From contig NZ_CP152376.1 of the NCBI RefSeq assembly GCF_038784515.1, positions 434,001-498,000 of the forward strand: a DNA stretch of 64,000 nt, read 5' to 3'. The notes under the pieces are model-generated. The model saw nothing but the letters and a program-made list of their open reading frames with translations. It did no database searches and was not told where the DNA came from. This document shows positions 27,833-36,170 of the stretch, piece after piece. A program made the position numbers and the translations under genes. Every line of letters begins with the position of its first letter. Positions within the stretch are counted from its first letter, which is position 1. The stretch is from Rhodoferax sp. GW822-FHT02A01 (GTDB taxonomy: Bacteria > Pseudomonadota > Gammaproteobacteria > Burkholderiales > Burkholderiaceae_C).

Positions 27833-27859
27833 AAATAGGGGCCCTTTGGGCCCCTATTT
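27833..27859 (-). terminator. Perfect 12-bp hairpin between the giant gene and the T1SS genes
   Basis: AAATAGGGGCCC, a 3-base loop, then GGGCCCCTATTT: a perfect 12-bp stem starting two bases after the stop codon of the giant gene (27862). In the transcribed sense it is followed by CTTTGG, so the T-run is short. It probably limits read-through from the repeat-protein mRNA into the ABC/HlyD genes or stabilises its 3' end. A second, looser inverted repeat (CCAAGGGG 27784-27791, CCCCTTGG 27815-27822) lies in the leader of the ABC gene. Confidence 0.7.
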
Positions 27860-27861
27860 CA

Positions 27862-30800
27862 TCAGCTGCCTGTTGGCTTCGGCGTAGCCGCCGCCAGCGC
27901 TCCCGCCGCGTTCGGATCCTGCGTCGCCGTCAGGCTTGGCACACCGTTGAGCGCGTTTGCCGATGTACCCTGCGTCGCCAGCAAGTTGCCGTTCGCGTCG
28001 AATTGCTTCATCACGTCGGCCATGCTCACCGCCGTCAGCGCCACCCCACTTCCACTGCTGCTGGTTGCAACATTGAGTTTGGGCGTATCCGCCGTTCCCG
28101 CCGCAGCGTCCCCGGCAAATGCGCTGATGGCCTGTGCAATGCCGCTCACCTGGGTTCGCAAGTCGACCGTACCGGCAACTTGCGGAACCGGTGCCGGCGA
28201 TGCAGCCGTTGCAGTCTGTGTAGCAGCCGGTGCAAGGGCCACGTTCCAGTCCAGCGCAATCGGCGTGCTTGCCGCAGTCACCTGCGTAGTCGGCTCCGAA
28301 ACCGCAGTGGTAACAGAAGCCACAGGTTGCGAGGTGCCAGCCAAAGCCGCTGCCTTGTCCGCCACGAACCAGACGTCCGCCGCGGTCTGCGTCGTGCCGT
28401 TCCTCTCAAACGTGGAAGTCATGCCGATCAGGTTACCGTTGTCCTTGGTCGGTGCCACGGTCGCATTTGTGCTGATGCTGGTGATTCCCAGGGAGTCCAG
28501 CGTCACCACCTCGCCCTTCTCGGAGATGCCGTCGGAGTTGGCATCTATCCAGACACGCAGGTTGGCAAAGGCAGCATCTTTCTTGTCGATAACACCATCG
28601 CCATTGCTATCCAGCTCCCTCAGGGCCTGATAACCGTCGGTCGCCTTGGTGCCGTTGGACAAGGTGGTGGACGAGCCGAACAGCTCAGAGCCGTCGTTGA
28701 TCTGTCCATCGCCATTGCGATCCATCACCAGCAGACCATCGCTGCTGGAGACCCAGCCTGTGGAGACCTTGGTACCGGTGGCAAACAGGTCGAAGTTCAC
28801 ACCATCGGCAGCACTCTTGGTCTTGACGCCATCGCCATTCAAGTCCAGCACGATAGGCGTACCCAATCCCAGGGCCGGTCCCTGTGCGGTGGTAAACGCC
28901 GCAGTCTGCGCCGTTGTCAGCGCCGCCACCTGCATGGTGGTCAGCATGGCCACTTGTTGCGTCGTCAACGCTGCGATTCCTGCCGTCGTGATGGCCTGGA
29001 TCTGCGAGGTCTTGAGGGCAACCAGGTCGGTCGTCTCAATGCTTGCAATCTGCGCGGTCGTCAATGCCGCGACCTGGCTGGTCGTCAGCGCCATGGCCTG
29101 CGCCGTCGTCAACGCCACGACCTGATCGGTCGTGAGCGCCACCACTTCCGCAGTTTGCAGTGCAGCGACCTGGGATGTCTTGAGCGCTGCAATGTCCACT
29201 GTTTCAATGGAGGCCACCTGCGATGTCGTGAGCGCTGCCATCTGGACCGTGGTCAAGGCCTGCACCTGATTGGTCGTGAGCGCCACGATCTGGTTGGTCG
29301 TGAGTGCCCGCACCTGGCTGGTCGTGAGCGCTGCCACGTCTGCCGTGGTGATCGCCTGGATCTGCGCCGTCGTCAGAGCCACTACGCCCGCCGTGGTGAT
29401 CGCCTGGATCTGTGCCGTCTTGAGTGCTGCCACATCCACCGTCTGGATTGCCACCACCTGGCTGGTGGACAGCGCCTGGATACCCGCAGTGGTGACTGCC
29501 TGCACCTGGTTGGTGCTGAGCGCAATCACCTGGTCGGTTGTCAGCGCCGCAACCTGGTTGGTCTGCAGTGCGGCCACGTCCGCGGTGGAAATCGCCTGCA
29601 CCTGCGCTGTCGTCAGCGCCGCCACACCGGCTGTGGTGATGGCCTGGATCTGCGCCGTCTTCAGCGCTGCAACGTCCACCGTCTCGATCGCCACCACCTG
29701 GTTGGTAGTGAGCGCCTGCAACTGAGCTGTAGTCAGTGCTTGCACGCCTGCCGTGGTCAGGGCGATCACCTGGTCCGTGGTCAATGCCACCGCCTGGGCT
29801 GTCGTCAGGGCTGCGACCTGGTTGGTCTTGAGTGCCGCGACATCCGCCGTCTCAATCGCCACCACCTGGCTGGTGGAGAGCGCCTGCACGCCCGTAGTGG
29901 TGATTGCCTGCACCTGGTTGGTGTTCAGCGCCACCACCTGGTTGGTCGTCAGCGCCGCAATCTGGTTGGTGTTCAGAGCCGCTACGCCGGCGGTAGTGAT
30001 CGCCTGGACCTGCGCTGTCGTGAGGGCTGCCACACCGGCTGTGGTGATGGCCTGGACCTGCGCTGTCTTGAGCGCGGCCACATCCACCGTCTCAATCGCC
30101 ACAACTTGGCTGGTGGAAAGCGCCTGCACGCCCGCGGTGGTCACCGCCTGCACCTGGTTGGTGTTCAGTGCCACCACCTGGTTGGTCGTCAAGGCCGCAA
30201 TCTGGTTGGTCGTGAGGGCCGCCACGTCTGCCGTGGTGATCGCCTGCACCTGGTTGGTCGTGAGCGCTGCCACTCCGGCGGTGGTGATGGCCTGTACCTG
30301 CGCAGTCTTCAGAGCCGCCACATCCACCGTCTCGATCGCCACCACCTGGTTGGTGGTCAGCGCCTGCAGCTGGGCCGTCGTCAGCGCCTGCACTCCGGCC
30401 GTCGTCAGGGCAATCACCTGGTTCGTGGTCAATGCCACGGCCTGGCTGGTGGTCAGTGCTGCAACCTGTGCTGTCTTGAGCGCGGCCACATCCACTGTCT
30501 CAATCGCCACCACCTGGCTGGTCGAGAGCGCCTGGATGCCCGCAGTGGTCACTGCCTGCACCTGGTTGGTGTTGAGTGCAATCACCTGGTCGGTCGTCAA
30601 AGACGCTACCTGCGCCGTCGTCAAGGCCGCCACGTCTGTGGTCGTGATCGCTTGCACCTGGTTGGTCGTCAGTGCCACCACGCCCGAAGTCGTCAGCGCC
30701 GCGATCTGGTTCGTCTTCAGCGCGGCAATGTCCGCTGTCGTGATGTTCTGAACCTGCGTGCTCGTCAGAGCCTGGATACCGGCAGTGGTCACTGCCTGAG

Positions 30801-33800
30801 CCTGGCTGGTGGTCAGCGCACCGATCTGATTGGTCGTCAGCGCAGCAACACTTGCCGTGGTGAGCGCTGCAACCTGATTGGTCTTGAGCGCGGCCACATC
30901 CGCTGTCTGGATCGCCACTACCTGGCTGGTGGACAGCGCCTGGATACCCGCAGTGGTGACTGCCTGCACCTGGTTGGTGTTGAGCGCAATCACCTGGTCA
31001 GTCGTCAAGGACGCTACCTGCGCCGTCGTCAGTGCCGCCACGTCCGTGGTCGTGATCGCCTGCACCTGGTTGGTCGTCAGTGCCACCACGCCCGAGGTCG
31101 TCAGTGCCGCGATCTGGTTCGTCTTCAGCGCGGCAATGTCCGCCGTGGTGACGCTCTGCACCTGCGCGCTCGTCAGTGCCTGGATACCGGCAGTGGTCAC
31201 TGCCTGCACCTGGTTGGTGTTCAGTGCCACCACCTGGTTGGTCGTCAGCGCCGCAACCTGGTTGGTCGTGAGGGCCGCCACGTCTGCCGTGGTGATCGCC
31301 TGCACCTGGTTGGTCGTCAGCGCTGCCACTCCGGCGGTGGTGATGGCCTGTACCTGCGCAGTCTTCAGAGCCGCCACATCCACCGTCTCGATCGCCACCA
31401 CCTGGTTCGTAGTGAGCACCTGCAGCTGGGCCGTGGTCAGGGCCTGCACTCCGGCCGTCGTCAGGGCAATCACCTGGTTCGTGGTCAATGCCACAGCCTG
31501 GCTGGTGGTGAGCGCTGCAACCTGATTGGTCTTGAGCGCGGCCACATCCACCGTCTCAATCGCCACCACCTGGCTGGTCGACAGCGCCTGGATGCCCGCA
31601 GTGGTCACTGCCTGCACCTGGTTGGTGTTGAGCGCAATCACCTGGTCGGTCGTCAAGGACGCTACCTGCGCCGTCGTCAAGGCCGCCACGTCCGTGGTCG
31701 TGATCGCTTGCACCTGGTTGGTCGTCAGTGCCACCACGCCCGAAGTCGTCAGCGCCGCGATCTGGTTCGTCTTCAGCGCTGCAATGTCCGCCGTGGTGAC
31801 GCTCTGCACCTGTGCGCTCGTCAGTGCCTGGATACCGGCAGTGGTCACTGCCTGAGCCTGGCTGGTGGTGAGCACGCCCACCTGGGTGGTCGTCAGCGCC
31901 GCAATCTGGTTGGTCGTGAGCGCGGCCACGTCTGCCGTGGTGATGGCCCGCACCTGGTTGGTCGTGAGGGCTGCCACACCGGCGGTGGTGATGGCCTGTA
32001 CCTGCGCGGTCTTCAGCGCTGCCACATCCGCTGTCTCGATCGCCACCACCTGGTTGGTGGTCAGCGCCTGCAGCTGGGCCGTAGTCAGGGCCTGGATCTG
32101 GGCCGTGGTCAGGGCAATGATCTGATCGGTCGTGAGTGCTGCCACCTGCGCCGTGGTCAAAGCTGCCACCTGCGAGGTCTTGAGGGCCGCAATGTCCAGC
32201 GTCTCGATGGCCACGTTCTGGGCCGTGCTCAGCGCCTGGATGCCCGCCGTGGTGAACGCCGGCATCTGGCTGGTCGTCAGCGCCACGATCTGGTTGGTCG
32301 TGAGCGCGGCCACTTGTGCGGTCGTCAGCGCTGCCACATCTGCTGTGCTGATGGCTTGCACCTGGGCCGTGGTCAGGGCCTGCACGCCCGAGGTGGTGAT
32401 GGCCGATATCTGGTTGGTCTTGAGGACTGCAACGTCCACCGTCTCGATGGCCGCCACCTGACCTGTGCTCAGCGCCTGCACGCCCGCGGTGGTCACTGCC
32501 TGCACCTGATTGGTGTTCAGTGCCACCACCTGGTTGGTCGTCAAGGCCGCAATCTGGTTGGTCGTGAGGGCCGCCACGTCTGCCGTGGTGATCGCCTGCA
32601 CCTGGTTGGTCGTGAGCGCTGCCACACCGGCTGTGGTGATGGCCTGGACCTGCGCAGTCTTCAGAGCCGCCACATCCACCGTCTCGATCGCCACCACCTG
32701 GTTCGTAGTGAGCACCTGCAGCTGGGCCGTGGTCAGGGCCTGCACTCCGGCCGTCGTCAGGGCAATCACCTGGTTCGTGGTCAATGCCACAGCCTGGCTG
32801 GTGGTGAGCGCTGCAACCTGATTGGTCTTGAGCGCGGCCACATCCACCGTCTCAATCGCCACCACCTGGCTGGTCGACAGCGCCTGGATGCCCGCAGTGG
32901 TCACTGCCTGCACCTGGTTAGTGTTGAGCGCAATCACCTGGTCGGTCGTCAAGGACGCTACCTGCGCCGTCGTCAAGGCCGCCACGTCCGTGGTCGTGAT
33001 CGCTTGCACCTGGTTGGTCGTCAGTGCCACCACGCCCGAAGTCGTCAGCGCCGCGATCTGGTTCGTCTTCAGCGCGGCAATGTCCGCTGTCGTGATGTTC
33101 TGAACCTGCGTGCTCGTCAGAGCCTGGATACCGGCAGTGGTCACTGCCTGAGCCTGGCTGGTGGTCAGCGCACCGATCTGATTGGTCGTCAGCGCAGCAA
33201 CACTTGCCGTGGTGAGCGCTGCAACCTGATTGGTCTTGAGCGCGGCCACATCCGCTGTCTGGATCGCCACTACCTGGCTGGTGGACAGCGCCTGGATACC
33301 CGCAGTGGTGACTGCCTGCACCTGGTTGGTGTTGAGCGCAATCACCTGGTCAGTCGTCAAGGACGCTACCTGCGCCGTCGTCAGTGCCGCCACGTCCGTG
33401 GTCGTGATCGCCTGCACCTGGTTGGTCGTCAGTGCCACCACGCCCGAGGTCGTCAGTGCCGCGATCTGGTTCGTCTTCAGCGCGGCAATGTCCGCCGTGG
33501 TGACGCTCTGCACCTGCGCGCTCGTCAGTGCCTGGATACCGGCAGTGGTCACTGCCTGGGTCTGGCTGGTGGTGAGTACGCCCACCTGGGTGGTCGTCAG
33601 CGCCGCAATCTGGTTGGTCGTGAGGGCCGCCACGTCTGCCGTGGTGATCGCCTGCACCTGGTTGGTCGTCAGCGCTGCCACACCGGCGGTGGTGATGGCT
33701 TGCACCTGCGCAGTCTTCAGCGCCGCCACATCCACCGTCTCGATCGCCACCACCTGGTTGGTGGTCAGCGCCTGCAGCTGGGCCGTCGTCAGCGCCTGCA

Positions 33801-35901
33801 CTCCGGCCGTCGTCAGGGCAATCACCTGGTTCGTGGTCAATGCCACGGCCTGGCTGGTGGTCAGTGCTGCAACCTGTGCTGTCTTGAGCGCGGCCACATC
33901 CACTGTCTCAATCGCCACCACCTGGCTGGTCGAGAGCGCCTGGATGCCCGCAGTGGTCACTGCCTGCACCTGGTTGGTGTTGAGTGCAATCACCTGGTCG
34001 GTCGTCAAAGACGCTACCTGCGCCGTCGTCAAGGCCGCCACGTCCGTGGTCGTGATCGCTTGCACCTGGTTGGTCGTCAGTGCCACCACGCCCGTGGTCG
34101 TCAGCGCCGCAATCTGGTTCGTCTTCAGCGCTGCAATGTCCGCTGTGGTGACGCTCTGCACCTGCGCGCTCGTCAGCGCCTGGATGCCGGCAGTGGTTAC
34201 CGCCTGGGTCTGGCTGGTGGTGAGCACGCCCACCTGGGTGGTCGTCAGCGCCGCAATCTGGTTGGTCGTGAGCGCGGCCACGTCTGCCGTGGTGATGGCC
34301 CGTACCTGGTTGGTCGTCAGAGCTGCCACACCGGCTGTGGTGATGGCCTGTACCTGTGCTGTTTTGAGCGCTGCCACATCCGCCGTCTCGATCGCCACCA
34401 CCTGGTTGGTGGTCAGCGCCTGCAGCTGGGCCGTAGTCAGGGCCTGGATCTGGGCCGTGGTCAGGGCAATGATCTGATCGGTCGTGAGTGCTGCCACCTG
34501 CGCCGTGGTCAAAGCTGCCACCTGCGAGGTCTTGAGGGCCGCAATGTCCAGCGTCTCGATGGCCACGTTCTGGGCCGTGCTCAGCGCCTGGATGCCCGCC
34601 GTGGTGAACGCCGGCATCTGGCTGGTCGTCAGCGCCACGATCTGGTTGGTCGTGAGCGCGGCCACTTGTGCGGTCGTCAGCGCTGCCACATCTGCTGTGC
34701 TGATGGCTTGCACCTGGGCCGTGGTCAGGGCCTGCACGCCCGAGGTGGTGATGGCCGATATCTGGTTGGTCTTGAGGACTGCAACGTCCACCGTCTCGAT
34801 GGCCGCCACCTGACCTGTGCTCAGCGCCTGCACGCCCGCGGTGGTCACTGCCTGCACCTGGTTGGTGTTCAGCGCTATCACCTGGTTGGTCGTCAGCGCC
34901 GCAATCTGGTTGGTCGTGAGGGCCGCCACGTCTGCCGTGGTGATCGCCTGCACCTGGTTGGTCGTCAGCGCTGCCACACCAGCTGTGGTGATGGCCTGTA
35001 CCTGCGCGGTCTTCAGCGCGGCCACGTCCACCGTCTCGATCGCCACCACCTGGTTGGTGGTCAGCGCCTGCAGCTGGGCCGTCGTCAGGGCCTGCACACC
35101 GGTCGTCGTCAGGGCAATCACCTGGTTCGTGGTCAATGCCACGGCCTGGCTGGTGGTCAGTGCTGCAACCTGTGCTGTCTTGAGCGCGGCCACATCCACT
35201 GTCTCAATCGCCACCACCTGGCTGGTCGACAGCGCCTGGATACCCGCAGTGGTGACTGCCTGCACCTGGTTGGTGTTGAGCGCAATCACTTGGTCAGTCG
35301 TCAAGGACGCTACCTGCGCCGTCGTCAAGGCTGCCACGTCCGTGGTCGTGATCGCCTGCACCTGGTTGGTCGTCAGGGCCACCACGCCCGTGGTCGTCAG
35401 CGCCGCAATCTGGTTCGTCTTCAGCGCTGCAATGTCCGCCGTGGTGATGTTCTGCACCTGTGCGCTCGTCAGCGTGGCTACCTGGCTGGTGGTAAGTGCC
35501 TGGGTCTGGTTGGTGGCAAGGGCGGCAATCTGGGTGGTGGTGATCGCCTGCACCTGGCTGGTGGTGAGTGCTGCCACACCGGCGGTGGTGATGGCCTGCA
35601 CTTGCGCTGTGGTCAGGGAAGCCAGGTCTGCCGTTTCAAGGGCGGTGATCTGGCTTGTCTTGAGGGCTGCAATGTCCGCGGTTTCAATGGCGGCCACCTG
35701 GTTGGTGGTCAGGGCAATCAGTTCGGTGCTGGTGAGGGCCTGGATTTGCTTGGTGGTCAGCGCTTGAATCTGGGCGGTGGTGAGCGCTTGGACCTGATCC
35801 GTTCTCAGGGAGGCAATGTCGTCAGTCGTCAACGACTGTATATATTGCGTCGTGAAGGATGCAATGACTGCTGTCGAGAAACCACTGATATTGCTAGCCA
35901 T
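27862..35901 (-). CDS. Giant octapeptide-repeat protein with Ca-binding tail, predicted T1SS substrate/adhesin
   Basis: The 2679-residue protein is almost wholly octads of form [VI]-x-A-[LI]-x-T-x-[QDG] (for example VAALTTNQ, VQAITTAD, VVAIETVD), residues 5-2340. There is no N-terminal signal peptide. The tail (2341-2679) has four Asp-rich loops of EF-hand/RTX-companion type: DLNGDGVKT (2353), DRNGDGQIND (2394), DSNGDGVID (2431), DANSDGIS (2453). An Ala/Thr/Ser-rich end follows. No cysteine was noticed. ABC and HlyD genes follow, and the outer-membrane gene is two genes upstream. This is the layout of a T1SS-exported adhesin, but the repeat is not one I can name. ATG 35901 has AAAGGAAAA upstream. 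Confidence 0.85.
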   Translation of the reverse strand: MASNISGFSTAVIASFTTQYIQSLTTDDIASLRTDQVQALTTAQIQALTTKQIQALTSTELIALTTNQVAAIETADIAALKTSQITALETADLASLTTAQVQAITTAGVAALTTSQVQAITTTQIAALATNQTQALTTSQVATLTSAQVQNITTADIAALKTNQIAALTTTGVVALTTNQVQAITTTDVAALTTAQVASLTTDQVIALNTNQVQAVTTAGIQALSTSQVVAIETVDVAALKTAQVAALTTSQAVALTTNQVIALTTTGVQALTTAQLQALTTNQVVAIETVDVAALKTAQVQAITTAGVAALTTNQVQAITTADVAALTTNQIAALTTNQVIALNTNQVQAVTTAGVQALSTGQVAAIETVDVAVLKTNQISAITTSGVQALTTAQVQAISTADVAALTTAQVAALTTNQIVALTTSQMPAFTTAGIQALSTAQNVAIETLDIAALKTSQVAALTTAQVAALTTDQIIALTTAQIQALTTAQLQALTTNQVVAIETADVAALKTAQVQAITTAGVAALTTNQVRAITTADVAALTTNQIAALTTTQVGVLTTSQTQAVTTAGIQALTSAQVQSVTTADIAALKTNQIAALTTTGVVALTTNQVQAITTTDVAALTTAQVASLTTDQVIALNTNQVQAVTTAGIQALSTSQVVAIETVDVAALKTAQVAALTTSQAVALTTNQVIALTTAGVQALTTAQLQALTTNQVVAIETVDVAALKTAQVQAITTAGVAALTTNQVQAITTADVAALTTNQIAALTTTQVGVLTTSQTQAVTTAGIQALTSAQVQSVTTADIAALKTNQIAALTTSGVVALTTNQVQAITTTDVAALTTAQVASLTTDQVIALNTNQVQAVTTAGIQALSTSQVVAIQTADVAALKTNQVAALTTASVAALTTNQIGALTTSQAQAVTTAGIQALTSTQVQNITTADIAALKTNQIAALTTSGVVALTTNQVQAITTTDVAALTTAQVASLTTDQVIALNTNQVQAVTTAGIQALSTSQVVAIETVDVAALKTNQVAALTTSQAVALTTNQVIALTTAGVQALTTAQLQVLTTNQVVAIETVDVAALKTAQVQAITTAGVAALTTNQVQAITTADVAALTTNQIAALTTNQVVALNTNQVQAVTTAGVQALSTGQVAAIETVDVAVLKTNQISAITTSGVQALTTAQVQAISTADVAALTTAQVAALTTNQIVALTTSQMPAFTTAGIQALSTAQNVAIETLDIAALKTSQVAALTTAQVAALTTDQIIALTTAQIQALTTAQLQALTTNQVVAIETADVAALKTAQVQAITTAGVAALTTNQVRAITTADVAALTTNQIAALTTTQVGVLTTSQAQAVTTAGIQALTSAQVQSVTTADIAALKTNQIAALTTSGVVALTTNQVQAITTTDVAALTTAQVASLTTDQVIALNTNQVQAVTTAGIQALSTSQVVAIETVDVAALKTNQVAALTTSQAVALTTNQVIALTTAGVQALTTAQLQVLTTNQVVAIETVDVAALKTAQVQAITTAGVAALTTNQVQAITTADVAALTTNQVAALTTNQVVALNTNQVQAVTTAGIQALTSAQVQSVTTADIAALKTNQIAALTTSGVVALTTNQVQAITTTDVAALTTAQVASLTTDQVIALNTNQVQAVTTAGIQALSTSQVVAIQTADVAALKTNQVAALTTASVAALTTNQIGALTTSQAQAVTTAGIQALTSTQVQNITTADIAALKTNQIAALTTSGVVALTTNQVQAITTTDVAALTTAQVASLTTDQVIALNTNQVQAVTTAGIQALSTSQVVAIETVDVAALKTAQVAALTTSQAVALTTNQVIALTTAGVQALTTAQLQALTTNQVVAIETVDVAALKTAQVQAITTAGVAALTTNQVQAITTADVAALTTNQIAALTTNQVVALNTNQVQAVTTAGVQALSTSQVVAIETVDVAALKTAQVQAITTAGVAALTTAQVQAITTAGVAALNTNQIAALTTNQVVALNTNQVQAITTTGVQALSTSQVVAIETADVAALKTNQVAALTTAQAVALTTDQVIALTTAGVQALTTAQLQALTTNQVVAIETVDVAALKTAQIQAITTAGVAALTTAQVQAISTADVAALQTNQVAALTTDQVIALSTNQVQAVTTAGIQALSTSQVVAIQTVDVAALKTAQIQAITTAGVVALTTAQIQAITTADVAALTTSQVRALTTNQIVALTTNQVQALTTVQMAALTTSQVASIETVDIAALKTSQVAALQTAEVVALTTDQVVALTTAQAMALTTSQVAALTTAQIASIETTDLVALKTSQIQAITTAGIAALTTQQVAMLTTMQVAALTTAQTAAFTTAQGPALGLGTPIVLDLNGDGVKTKSAADGVNFDLFATGTKVSTGWVSSSDGLLVMDRNGDGQINDGSELFGSSTTLSNGTKATDGYQALRELDSNGDGVIDKKDAAFANLRVWIDANSDGISEKGEVVTLDSLGITSISTNATVAPTKDNGNLIGMTSTFERNGTTQTAADVWFVADKAAALAGTSQPVASVTTAVSEPTTQVTAASTPIALDWNVALAPAATQTATAASPAPVPQVAGTVDLRTQVSGIAQAISAFAGDAAAGTADTPKLNVATSSSGSGVALTAVSMADVMKQFDANGNLLATQGTSANALNGVPSLTATQDPNAAGALAAATPKPTGS
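28882..35889 (-). repeat. 292 contiguous 24-bp (octapeptide) coding repeats
   Basis: The region is 7008 bp, exactly 292 x 24. Octad register is the same at residue 5 (ISGFSTAV) and at the end (FTTAQ before GPALGLG). I saw no break in phase anywhere in the translation, so insertions and deletions have been tolerated only in whole octads. Octads alternate in type: neutral TTNQ/TTAQ units are interspersed with ETVD/ETAD and LKTAQ/LKTNQ units, giving a mixed-charge longer period. N-terminal octads (first five or so) and the last ten are more divergent than the centre. Confidence 0.9.
30121..35475 (-). repeat. Near-identical 2352-bp tandem blocks (two full, one partial) within the octad gene
   Basis: Long blocks repeat at a spacing of exactly 2352 bp (98 octads, 784 residues). 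Matched landmarks are 30121/32473/34825, 30741/33093, 30841/33193 and 32041/34393. Copy A is about 30121-32472, copy B 32473-34824, and a partial copy C runs to about 35475. Differences are scattered, mostly single-base changes. Inside the block a shorter duplication of 1056 bp (44 octads; 30241/31297) is visible. This indicates recent unequal recombination or slippage on top of older octad expansion. Confidence 0.85.
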
Positions 35902-36068
35902 TTATTTTCCTTTGGAACCCGAAGGTTCACCAAACCATCTTTGAACGGCCGCCCCACCCTGGTTCAGCCCATCCCTGCAAACGCCACCCATCGCATCCAA
36001 CCGCTTGCTTTTCGGCAGACACATAAATTAACAAATGCCGCAGTCGAGCAGACTACGGCCTGTCTTCC

Positions 36069-36095
36069 TAATCGGCAGATCTTTGCAATTCTTAA
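36069..36095 (-). promoter_or_regulatory. Candidate sigma-28 (FliA) promoter for the octad-protein gene
   Basis: On the minus strand TTAAGAAT-N11-GCCGATTA. The -10 half matches GCCGATAA at 7 of 8 positions and the -35 half matches TAAAGTTT at 5 of 8. The 11-base spacer is the same as in the strong sigma-28 sites of this window (flgM, fliS, flagellin). Transcription would begin about 160 bases upstream of ATG 35901. The region 35902-36170 is otherwise non-coding and AT-rich. Confidence 0.6.
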
Positions 36096-36116
36096 GCAAA
36101 AATCTGACAAATCCTT

Positions 36117-36143
36117 GAAATCAGCCGATTTCGGCCTGATTTC
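36117..36143 (-). terminator. Inverted repeat downstream of the Sel1-repeat gene
   Basis: GAAATCAG (36117-36124) pairs with CTGATTTC (36136-36143), with a further CCGA/TCGG pairing inside after a one-base bulge. It lies about 27 bases after the stop of the Sel1 gene on the minus strand. No T-run follows (AAGGATTT), so it is a possible terminator or processing hairpin separating this operon from the sigma-28-like promoter just downstream. Confidence 0.45.
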
Positions 36144-36170
36144 AGCAAACTTTTGTTACATCAGGTCATC

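Noticed and set aside
28882..35889. CRISPR-like array (24-bp repeats)
   Set aside because: The repeats are contiguous with no spacers and are coding throughout, with substitutions mostly keeping the octad pattern.
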